From Rickettsia typhi (GTDB lineage Bacteria > Pseudomonadota > Alphaproteobacteria > Rickettsiales > Deianiraeaceae), in NCBI GenBank assembly GCA_945861605.1, contig CAMAVG010000047.1, positions 1 through 7,110 on the forward strand: DNA of 7,110 nucleotides, read 5' to 3'. How positions within the stretch are numbered: the stretch's first letter is position 1; every line of letters starts with the position of its first letter. Below the pieces are notes generated by a model that saw only the letters and a list, made by a program, of their open reading frames with translations, was not told the origin of the DNA and did not search any database. Of this stretch, positions 1 through 5,115 are shown one piece after another. The position numbers and the translations under genes were made by a program.

Positions 1-258
1 ATAGATGCACAACAAGCCCAATTTCAATATGAAATCAAAGACAATTCAACGGAAAAACTTAAACCCCAACTCACTAGCGATCCAAAATCCCACTTCCCAT
101 ATGTAGGATCAGCATTATCCACTCAACTTCAAGCTCAATCAAACGGTGACATAGGTGGAACATGTGGTACAAAAAGATTATATTCCCAAAGAGAGCCTCA
201 AGAAGAAACGAAGGATGGTGTGATGGATCAGCCGACAGCAAAACGATTCCAACGCTAA
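1..258 (+). CDS. C-terminal end of an unrecognised protein (5' end outside window)
   Basis: Reading frame 1 is open from the first base to a TAA at 256-258, giving 85 residues of a protein that starts before the window. The other five frames are interrupted over this stretch. I do not recognise the protein. The visible part is hydrophilic and rich in Gln, Ser, Thr, Lys and Glu, with no membrane segment and a single Cys in a GGTCGTKR stretch. The end (QPTAKRFQR) is basic. This looks like a disordered C-terminal tail, so homology would have to come from the missing part. Its stop overlaps the htpG stop tail to tail (255-258), and no terminator hairpin separates the two genes. That it is a real gene is an inference from the open frame and the tight convergent packing. 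Confidence 0.55.
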   Translation: MDAQQAQFQYEIKDNSTEKLKPQLTSDPKSHFPYVGSALSTQLQAQSNGDIGGTCGTKRLYSQREPQEETKDGVMDQPTAKRFQR

Positions 259-2093
259 TCCATCAATTCATACATTCTGCGAATAAAGGCGGAGGGTTTT
301 CGCAAGATCTCCCCCGCTTCTATGCAGGCGACATCAAACAGATTGTTGATTTCTCTATCGACATTTTCCTCTTTTTTTGCCTTTTGGTACAGTTTCTCGA
401 TTATCGGGTGTTTTGGGTTGACTTCCAAAATTTTTGGCGACATAAACGGCAATTGTTTCTGTTCGAAGAGGTAACGCTCCATTCTAATTGACATTCCGCC
501 CTCCGCTTGTGAAAGGCAAATCGGGCTTTCGACCAATTTTTTGGAAATTTTCACTTCACCAATCGCAACACCAAGTGTTTCTTTGAAAACATTGAGGAGT
601 AGGGCGTTTTTGACATCGTCGTTTGCTTCAGGCTCATTTTCATTGTTTTCAATGGTTAATTCTGCCGAGGACACCGGTTTCAAATGCTTTTCTTGATAAT
701 TCGAAATAACATTCACCCAGAAGTTATCGACAGTATCGGTTAGAACCAGAACCTCGATGCCGTTTTTTTTGCAGGCTTCAAGTTGGGAATTGTTCAGTCC
801 GTCTTCGTAGCTCTCCGCTGTTATGTAGTAAATTGAATCCTGTTCGGGTTTCATTCGTGAAATATATTCGGCAACTGTTGTATGGCGAGTTTTATCCGTT
901 GTTGCAAAAATGCAGATATCCAGCAATTTCAAGTTCAATTCACCGGCACGGCAAAGCCCTTCTTTAATGACATTTCCAAAATCGTTCCAAAATTTTGCGT
1001 AGGAATCCCGTTCGTTTTTCAGGTGGTTTTCAAGTTCGGATATAATCTTTTTCTCCAAAGATTTCCCAATTTTTTCAAGAACTTTGTTGTTTTGAAGGGT
1101 CTCGCGGGAGATATTCAGTGGAAGGTCGCTGGAATCAACAACACCCTTCACAAAGCGGAAATGTTCGGGGAGAATTGTGGAATCTTCTGTGATGAAAACC
1201 CTTTTTACGAAAAGCTTTATCGAATTTTTGCGGGCAGGGTTGTAGATATCATAAGGTTTCGTTTTTGGAATGAAAAGCAATGCACAATATTCCATTGAAC
1301 CCTCCACTTTGCTGTGGATTTTCGCAAAATATCCGGAAGGCATTCCACCAATTGAATTGTAGGCTTCTTGGTATTGTTCCTCTGAAATTGACGAGGGATT
1401 TTTCAACCAAATTGCCGAAGATTCATTTTCAATAAGGGTTTCTCCTGTTTCGTGTTGAATCAAAATTGGGGTGCTTATGTGGTTTGAATACGATTTCACG
1501 ATGTGCTCAACGCGGAATTTATCGATGAATTCGTTGAATTCTTCCTCGGGTTTTATTTCCAAAATAATTTGCGTTCCCGTTTCGGATTTCACCGCTTCTG
1601 CGATAGAATACTCACCTTCGCCCTCGGATTCCCACACAAAAGCCTTGTCTTCACCTGCTTTTTTGGAAATAACCGTAACTTTTTTCGCAACCATGAAGGA
1701 GGAATAAAAACCAACACCAAATTGACCGATTAAATCCGCAACATTTGGTGCATTTTCGCCTTCAAGGGTTTTTGCAAAGGTTTCCGTTCCGGATTTCGCA
1801 ATTGTTCCAAGGTTTTGGATCATATCGCTTTCATCCATGCCGATGCCGTTATCAGAAATGATGATTTTGCGTTGTTCTTGCTGAATTTCAACGGTGATTT
1901 TTGGCAAATAACCTTCTTCAAGCAACGATGGCTCTGCAATCGCCTGATACTTCAACTTGGATATGGCATCCGAGGCATTTGAGATTAACTCGCGGAGGAA
2001 AATCTCGCGGTGTGTGTATATTGAATTAATCACAATTTTTAGAACTTTCCCAATTTGGGCATCAAACTTGTGTACTGTTGACTTTTCCGACAT
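255..2093 (-). CDS. htpG: Molecular chaperone HtpG (bacterial Hsp90)
   Basis: ATP-dependent cytosolic chaperone that works as a dimer, helping remodel client proteins with DnaK. At 612 aa it is full length for the family. The N-terminal GHKL ATPase domain (about 1-215) carries FLRELISNASDA at 32-43, with catalytic Glu35 and Mg-binding Asn39. It also has DNGIGM at 81-86 and the lid/glycine motif GQFGVGFYSSFMV at 123-135. The middle domain (about 225-490) has LPLNISRE at 324-331, where Arg330 matches the arginine that contacts the ATP gamma-phosphate. The C-terminal dimerisation domain contains SIRMERYLFEQKQLP. There is no MEEVD tail, as expected in bacteria. The ATG at 2093 gives the usual short N-terminus, but no good Shine-Dalgarno precedes it. 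A heat-shock-type promoter lies just upstream. All key residues are present and I see no frameshift. Confidence 0.98.
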   Translation of the reverse strand: MSEKSTVHKFDAQIGKVLKIVINSIYTHREIFLRELISNASDAISKLKYQAIAEPSLLEEGYLPKITVEIQQEQRKIIISDNGIGMDESDMIQNLGTIAKSGTETFAKTLEGENAPNVADLIGQFGVGFYSSFMVAKKVTVISKKAGEDKAFVWESEGEGEYSIAEAVKSETGTQIILEIKPEEEFNEFIDKFRVEHIVKSYSNHISTPILIQHETGETLIENESSAIWLKNPSSISEEQYQEAYNSIGGMPSGYFAKIHSKVEGSMEYCALLFIPKTKPYDIYNPARKNSIKLFVKRVFITEDSTILPEHFRFVKGVVDSSDLPLNISRETLQNNKVLEKIGKSLEKKIISELENHLKNERDSYAKFWNDFGNVIKEGLCRAGELNLKLLDICIFATTDKTRHTTVAEYISRMKPEQDSIYYITAESYEDGLNNSQLEACKKNGIEVLVLTDTVDNFWVNVISNYQEKHLKPVSSAELTIENNENEPEANDDVKNALLLNVFKETLGVAIGEVKISKKLVESPICLSQAEGGMSIRMERYLFEQKQLPFMSPKILEVNPKHPIIEKLYQKAKKEENVDREINNLFDVACIEAGEILRKPSAFIRRMYELMD

Positions 2094-2115
2094 TTTTCAA
2101 AAAACAATTTTCTTA

Positions 2116-2146
2116 TATATAATGCGTGTTTTTTTAAATTCAAGGG
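2116..2146 (-). promoter_or_regulatory. Probable heat-shock (RpoH-type) promoter of htpG
   Basis: Read on the minus strand, CCCTTGAA (2146-2139) is followed after 12 nt by CGCATTATATA (2126-2116). This resembles the sigma-32 pattern CTTGAA ... CCCCAT-T, and htpG is a classic RpoH target. The same bases can also be read as a sigma-70 promoter, CTTGAA plus 16-18 nt plus TATATA, so dual recognition is possible. Transcription would begin near 2110, leaving a very short AU-rich leader. The match is by eye only. Confidence 0.55.
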
Positions 2147-2165
2147 TTGATGGTGGATTCAAACA

Positions 2166-2495
2166 TTACTTAATCATCAACGCCATTGCACTAACAATTA
2201 TTCCCGTTGCAAGAAATATTGTACTTCCAAGCCAAATAATGATATCTTTTTTTGTGGTATAAATTTCTTGCCTCACAGATGATATTTCGTATTTTAGCTC
2301 AAACTTCAATTCCTGTTTAACCATTGCAATTTCATTTCTTACTGTTGCGATATCCTGCTTCGTCGCAAGTCCTTTTTCAGCAGATTTAACAAAATCAACG
2401 GCAGCTTCCACAAGGGTTTCCGCCTGTTCATGCGTGAAATGTTTTTTCTCTTCGAGGAACTTCACGAAGGAGAGGGTATCCAGTGTTATTTGCAT
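2166..2495 (-). CDS. Small coiled-coil membrane protein, DUF1640/CCDC90-like
   Basis: 109 aa from ATG at 2495. The N-terminus (TLSFVKFLEEKKHFTHEQAETLVEA, in two parts at about 6-30) has the layout I know from bacterial DUF1640 (CCDC90-like) proteins: a short FxxxLxxxGFTxEQAEAL-type helix pair, then a GLATKQDIATV start to a long coiled coil (about 42-83), then one C-terminal membrane helix (about 85-107, ending in K). It is therefore probably a tail-anchored inner-membrane protein with an oligomerising stalk in the cytoplasm. The molecular function of the bacterial family is not known to me. An in-frame TTG at 2516 is rejected as the start because it lies inside the promoter's -10 box. The gene sits 72 nt upstream of htpG on the same strand but has its own promoter and is divergent from sucD. 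Confidence 0.82.
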   Translation of the reverse strand: MQITLDTLSFVKFLEEKKHFTHEQAETLVEAAVDFVKSAEKGLATKQDIATVRNEIAMVKQELKFELKYEISSVRQEIYTTKKDIIIWLGSTIFLATGIIVSAMALMIK

Positions 2496-2515
2496 ATTTT
2501 GAGTATATTCAACCA

Positions 2516-2544
2516 AGTATGAAATGAGGAAGCGGGAATGTCAA
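2516..2544 (-). promoter_or_regulatory. Sigma-70-like promoter of the DUF1640-like gene
   Basis: On the minus strand there is a perfect -35 TTGACA (2544-2539), a 17-nt spacer and a -10 CATACT (2521-2516). Transcription would start near 2509, about 14 nt before the ATG at 2495. The leader contains no Shine-Dalgarno. The -10 overlaps the upstream in-frame TTG, which settles the start codon. Confidence 0.7.
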
Positions 2545-2555
2545 ATAAAATTTCC

Positions 2556-2582
2556 TTGCAAAATAAAATTTGCGGTACTTTG
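2556..2582 (+). promoter_or_regulatory. Possible sucD promoter (weak)
   Basis: CTTGCAA with its TTGCAA at 2556-2561 is followed 14-15 nt later by TACTTT/ACTTTG (2576-2582), about 27 nt before the sucD ATG. The same CTTGCAA hexamer context occurs before the last gene in the window (6869-6875), which supports it as a local -35 form. The -10 is poor and the spacer short, so this is tentative. The interval 2496-2608 is the divergent control region shared with the DUF1640-like gene. Confidence 0.3.
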
Positions 2583-2608
2583 CTTGAAAAAATTATTCAT
2601 TTTAGTCA

Positions 2609-3487
2609 ATGTCTGTATTAGTAAATAAAAATACACGGGTAATCTGCCAAGGTTTCACCGGTGCACAAGGAACATTTCATTCTGAACAAGCAATTGCCTA
2701 CGGAACAAAAATGGTTGGGGGGGTGACTCCGGGAAAAGGCGGAACAACTCACATCGGTTTGCCTGTTTTCAACACTGTTAAAGAAGCAAAACTTGCTACA
2801 AACTGCGATGCTTCCGTAATTTATGTTCCACCTGCATTCGCCGCTGATGCCATTTTGGAAGCAATTGATGCTGGAATCGAGCTTATCGTCTGCATTACCG
2901 AAGGAATTCCTGTCATTGACATGGTTAGAGTCAAAGCCGTTTTGGATCGCTCAACTTCACGCCTTGTTGGTCCAAACTGTCCGGGTGTTATTACCCCCGA
3001 TGAATGCAAAATTGGAATTATGCCAGGGCATATCCACAAAAGAGGCTCCGTTGGTATCGTTTCAAAATCGGGAACTTTAACATACGAAGCCGTTCACCAA
3101 ACAACAAAAGCAGGGCTTGGGCAATCAAGTTGTATTGGAATTGGTGGCGATCCAATCTCCGGAACATCATTCATCGATGCCCTCGATCTTTTCTTGAACG
3201 ACCCTGAAACTGAGTCCATTATTATGATTGGCGAAATTGGAGGCGACGCCGAAGAACTTGCTTGTGAGTTCCTCAAAAACCATAAAATTAAAAAACCGAC
3301 CGTTGGTTTCATCGCTGGAAGAACTGCTCCCGAAGGTAAAAGAATGGGACACGCAGGTGCTATCGTTTCAGGCGGAAAAGGTGATGCTGAATCCAAGTTG
3401 AAAGCTATGCGTGAAGCTGGAATTGCTGTGAGTGAATCACCTGCTTTGATGGGCGAAACTCTTCTGAAATTGCTCGGAAAAAAATAG
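2609..3487 (+). CDS. sucD: Succinate-CoA ligase (ADP/GDP-forming), alpha subunit
   Basis: Alpha subunit of the TCA-cycle enzyme that converts succinyl-CoA plus NDP and phosphate to succinate, CoA and NTP, working as an alpha-beta complex in the cytosol. At 292 aa it is full length (E. coli has 289). The N-terminal CoA-binding Rossmann domain carries GFTGAQGTFHSEQAI at 15-29 and GGVTPGKGG at 37-45. GPNCPG is at 121-126. IGEIGG is at 207-212 (Glu209). GKRMGHAGAI at 243-252 contains the active-site phosphohistidine, His248. No key residue is missing. The start ATG is well placed against the family N-terminus (MSxLVNKNTRVICQG) but has no Shine-Dalgarno. In most alphaproteobacteria sucD directly follows sucC, but here sucC is not adjacent: upstream lies a divergent DUF1640-like gene. 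A strong terminator follows the gene. Confidence 0.98.
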   Translation: MSVLVNKNTRVICQGFTGAQGTFHSEQAIAYGTKMVGGVTPGKGGTTHIGLPVFNTVKEAKLATNCDASVIYVPPAFAADAILEAIDAGIELIVCITEGIPVIDMVRVKAVLDRSTSRLVGPNCPGVITPDECKIGIMPGHIHKRGSVGIVSKSGTLTYEAVHQTTKAGLGQSSCIGIGGDPISGTSFIDALDLFLNDPETESIIMIGEIGGDAEELACEFLKNHKIKKPTVGFIAGRTAPEGKRMGHAGAIVSGGKGDAESKLKAMREAGIAVSESPALMGETLLKLLGKK

Positions 3488-3517
3488 TCAAAAATTGCTT
3501 GACAAATAAAATTCTTT

Positions 3518-3550
3518 AAAACAGGAAATAAACGCAAAGTTTCCTGTTTT
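3518..3550 (+). terminator. Rho-independent-type terminator after sucD
   Basis: An 11-bp perfect inverted repeat, AAAACAGGAAA (3518-3528) and TTTCCTGTTTT (3540-3550), surrounds an 11-nt loop. The right arm ends in TTTT, giving the U tract, and the A-rich left arm means it could also work in reverse. It lies 30 nt after the sucD stop and 32 nt before tRNA-Gly, insulating the two. Confidence 0.75.
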
Positions 3551-3582
3551 GGAATTTATTTCAAGATTAGAAAAATCTTTCT

Positions 3583-3659
3583 GCGGGTGTAGCTCAGCTG
3601 GCTAGAGCGCAACCTTGCCAAGGTTGAGGCCGAGAGTTCGAATCTCTTCACCCGCTCCA
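3583..3659 (+). tRNA. tRNA-Gly (anticodon GCC)
   Basis: 77 nt with an encoded CCA end. The acceptor arms GCGGGTG/CACCCGC pair perfectly. The D arm is GCTC...GAGC. The anticodon stem CAACC/GGTTG closes the loop TTGCCAA with anticodon GCC (glycine GGC/GGU codons). The T arm GAGAG-TTCGAAT-CTCTT has one G-U pair, and the discriminator is U. No clear promoter was found between the sucD terminator and this gene. A perfect TTGACA at 3499-3504 lies before the terminator with no matching -10. Confidence 0.98.
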
Positions 3660-3687
3660 ATTTTTACAACTAATTTTATTGTGAAAT

Positions 3688-3993
3688 ATGACGGTAATGG
3701 TAAACGGAAGTTATAACTTTTCAAAGATGCTTGGTGGTAACCACGAATTACACGAAAGAGTTAATTACGCAAGGATATTCAGAAATACAATCAGAGAAAA
3801 AGAAGATATGTCAGATGTTAGAAACAAATATATCGTTGATATTTTTGATAGAATTATTGATAGACCTGACAATACAATGCTTGATGTTTCGATTTACTCG
3901 TCATACATTTTTGATCTACTAGGTAACGATCCAGAATATAAACATTTACAAAATTATACATCTCTTAATTTTACTGACTTTGTGAACTTGTAA
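3688..3993 (+). CDS. Hypothetical protein, 101 aa, no recognised family
   Basis: An open frame from ATG 3688 to TAA at 3991-3993. A second ATG three codons on (3697) is an equally good start, and neither has a Shine-Dalgarno or visible promoter. I do not recognise it. The protein is soluble and mixed-charge, with a likely helical middle (RNTIREKEDMSDVRNKYIVD at about 32-51, then IFDRIID) and no signal peptide, membrane segment or cysteine. Codon use is more A/T-rich than htpG and sucD, with many ATA, AGA and TTA-type codons, suggesting a different origin. It starts 28 nt after tRNA-Gly and ends just before a stranded gene tail (3978-4103), so it may be the surviving part of an insertion. It could also be a C-terminal fragment of a larger protein. 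Confidence 0.45.
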   Translation: MTVMVNGSYNFSKMLGGNHELHERVNYARIFRNTIREKEDMSDVRNKYIVDIFDRIIDRPDNTMLDVSIYSSYIFDLLGNDPEYKHLQNYTSLNFTDFVNL

Positions 3994-4103
3994 TATTCTC
4001 CCAAGGTTTCGGGTTTTCAAGCATTGTGAAGCTGATTGAAAGGTTTTCTTCCAAAAAAAATGCGAAAGAGGTGAAGGAAGCAACAAAAGAGGGCGAAAAA
4101 TAG
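3978..4103 (+). pseudogene. Stranded 3' end of an unidentified gene
   Basis: The frame ending in TAG at 4101-4103 reads as natural protein over its last 33 codons (from about 4005): GFGFSSIVKLIERFSS, then a Lys/Glu-rich amphipathic end KKNAKEVKEATKEGEK. There is no start codon; the frame is blocked by a TGA at 3975, and its first codons overlap the end of the 101-aa ORF. Codons such as GAG, GTG, AAG and GGC look more like htpG/sucD than like the ORF before it. The simplest reading is that a resident gene between tRNA-Gly and tRNA-Thr lost its 5' part when foreign DNA arrived. It is too short to assign a family, and a chance open frame cannot be excluded. Confidence 0.4.
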
Positions 4104-4119
4104 TACCAAAATTTTCCAC

Positions 4120-4148
4120 TTGACAATTCCCCAAACGCAATTTATTTG
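4120..4148 (+). promoter_or_regulatory. Promoter of tRNA-Thr (and probably of the DUF2971 gene)
   Basis: Perfect -35 TTGACA (4120-4125), 17-nt spacer, -10 TATTTG (4143-4148). The mature tRNA begins 10 nt after the -10, so transcription should start almost at the tRNA 5' end. This is the cleanest promoter in the window, and the only evident one for the DUF2971 gene that follows. Confidence 0.75.
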
Positions 4149-4157
4149 CAATTAATT

Positions 4158-4233
4158 GCCACAATAGCTCAGTAGGTAGAGCAACTGTTTCGTAAATAGT
4201 AGGTCGCGGGTTCGATTCCTGTTTGTGGCACCA
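4158..4233 (+). tRNA. tRNA-Thr (anticodon CGT)
   Basis: 76 nt with encoded CCA. Acceptor arms GCCACAA/TTGTGGC pair perfectly. The D arm is GCTC...GAGC. The anticodon stem ACTGT/ATAGT (one G-U) closes TTCGTAA with anticodon CGT, reading threonine ACG. The T arm GCGGG-TTCGATT-CCTGT has two G-U pairs, and the discriminator is A. CGT is normally the minor Thr isoacceptor, and losing it is tolerable where tRNA-Thr(TGT) exists. That makes it a low-risk integration site. Confidence 0.97.
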
Positions 4234-4249
4234 GAATTTATGGTTTTTT

Positions 4250-4915
4250 ATGCTGCTCTACCGCTTTCGCCCGTTTAATGAGCACACAAAAGATGAGCTT
4301 TTAACAGAAAAACTGCATTTTTCCCACCCAAGCACTTGGAACGACCCGTTTGAAGCTATTCGTCATAATCGCTCCATAGGTTTAGATGTGGACGGTGGCT
4401 CTCGCTATGTATGTTTTTCAATCGGTTCAAATCGCAACAAAAAAATGCTTCAAAACATTCTAATGTGGTCGCATTATGCCGATTCCCACAAAGGGATTTG
4501 TGTTGAGTATGAGTGTGAGTATACTTTGATAGGTGATATACATCGTAATAGTGTATCATATCAAATCAAGTATGAAAATCAAAAAACTGCATACTCACCT
4601 TCAGTACTGAGCTTTTTCGGCAAAGGAGAAGATATTTTTAAGAGCAACAAAGCAAAATGCTGGAATTACGAAAATGAATACAGAATACAGACACGCATGC
4701 ATCACACAAACACAAACTTCAAAGGAATAAACATTCCATACAGTGAAATTGGCTTAAAAATAAAAGCAATTTATTGCGGTGTGAAATTTGAAGAAAGCCA
4801 GATTGAAACCCTTAAATTAATCAAAGGAAAGCGAGATTTCGAAATTTTCACAGGCAAAGTGGAAAACTACACTTCAATTAAATTCACAAACACTGGTGCG
4901 GTTGAAAGGACTTGA
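4250..4915 (+). CDS. DUF2971 family protein
   Basis: 221 aa from ATG 4250. The DUF2971 hallmarks appear in order: N-terminal LLYRFRPF, LHFSHPSTWNDPFEA (22-36), the CFS strand (55-57), LMWSHYADSHKGICVEY (71-87), CWNYENEYRI (137-146) and IYCG (174-177). It is a cytosolic protein with no membrane segment. The function of the family is not established; members are scattered, accessory and often seen near mobile or defence genes, so a defence role here is only a guess. The ATG lies 16 nt after the CCA end of tRNA-Thr, with no Shine-Dalgarno and no promoter between, so it is probably co-transcribed with the tRNA and freed by 3' tRNA processing. Extending to the TTG at 4223 would place the start inside the tRNA and is rejected. 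The last six residues (GAVERT) and the stop come from an antisense tRNA-Leu fragment. Confidence 0.88.
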   Translation: MLLYRFRPFNEHTKDELLTEKLHFSHPSTWNDPFEAIRHNRSIGLDVDGGSRYVCFSIGSNRNKKMLQNILMWSHYADSHKGICVEYECEYTLIGDIHRNSVSYQIKYENQKTAYSPSVLSFFGKGEDIFKSNKAKCWNYENEYRIQTRMHHTNTNFKGINIPYSEIGLKIKAIYCGVKFEESQIETLKLIKGKRDFEIFTGKVENYTSIKFTNTGAVERT

Positions 4916-4918
4916 ACC
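4894..4918 (-). other. tRNA-Leu-like 3' end fragment (possible attachment site remnant)
   Basis: On the minus strand, 4918-4894 reads GGTTCAAGTCC followed by TTTCAACCGCACCA. This is the 3' end of a tRNA: T loop TTCAAGT, the 3' side of the T stem, a CAACCGC acceptor strand (which pairs with the GCGGTTG typical of several bacterial tRNA-Leu), A discriminator and CCA. The rest of a tRNA is absent. Further 5' on the minus strand the T stem already fails to pair and no D or anticodon arm follows. A bare tRNA 3' end is what site-specific integrases leave at the far end of an insertion, hence the att reading. No integrase and no second copy is visible in this window. Confidence 0.6.
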
Positions 4919-4985
4919 AGAGCGAAGCGGCGATCGGCAATTATGCGGAGCATTTCAAACTTGAGCCAAGCAATCACGACAGGTC

Positions 4986-5057
4986 TTACTTTGGATTTCT
5001 TTTTATCGCATTCATTGGCGAACCGTGACCGAAGAAAATTGCTGGGATTAAATTCAT
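4986..5057 (-). pseudogene. Truncated DODA-type extradiol dioxygenase gene (ygiD-like), first 23 codons
   Basis: On the minus strand, ATG at 5057 opens MNLIPAIFFGHGSPMNAIKR followed by NPK and a TAA at 4988-4986. FxGHGSPMNA is the conserved start of DODA-type (4,5-DOPA dioxygenase/YgiD) metalloenzymes of about 260 aa; the His of GHGSP is a metal ligand in that family. Homology should continue with an ...N.YT..W stretch and ISAHW, but it stops after about 20 residues. The gene is thus cut near 4990-5000 and non-functional. The sequence beyond it (4919-4985) is GC-richer and not ygiD-like. The break lies about 70 nt from the tRNA-Leu fragment. The interval 5058-5115, up to the end of the neighbouring membrane-protein gene, holds no recognisable gene or hairpin terminator; a CTTGCAA on the minus strand at about 5092-5098 may be the old -35. 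Confidence 0.7.
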
Positions 5058-5115
5058 ATGCGTGGTTTTGTTTGCTTGTATTTTAAAACGAATTTGCAAG
5101 AAAAAATCCGCTTAG

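Noticed and set aside
162..491. Plus-strand 109-aa frame starting near the left edge
   Set aside because: It runs antisense through the conserved end of htpG and overlaps the better frame 1-258.
882..1298. Plus-strand frames antisense to htpG, including 1471-1733 and 1957-2262
   Set aside because: They mirror highly conserved htpG codons and have no independent signals.
2496..2516. Upstream TTG start for the DUF1640-like gene
   Set aside because: It falls inside the predicted -10 box, and ATG 2495 fits the family N-terminus.
3094..3537. Minus-strand 147-aa frame over sucD
   Set aside because: It is antisense to the conserved sucD catalytic region, and its start and end give no family resemblance.
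3946..4164. Minus-strand 72-aa frame starting inside tRNA-Thr
   Set aside because: It begins in a tRNA gene and crosses the tRNA promoter, with no coding character.
4223..4249. Upstream TTG start for the DUF2971 gene
   Set aside because: It lies inside the tRNA-Thr acceptor arm. ATG 4250 matches the normal DUF2971 N-terminus.
4840..4918. Complete tRNA-Leu on the minus strand
   Set aside because: Only the 3' 25 nt are tRNA-like. The T stem does not pair on its 5' side, and no anticodon or D arm is present.
4906..5028. Plus-strand gene tail across 4906-5028
   Set aside because: Its right half is the complement of the ygiD-like start GHGSPMNA, a much more specific match. Only 4919-4985 remains open to question.
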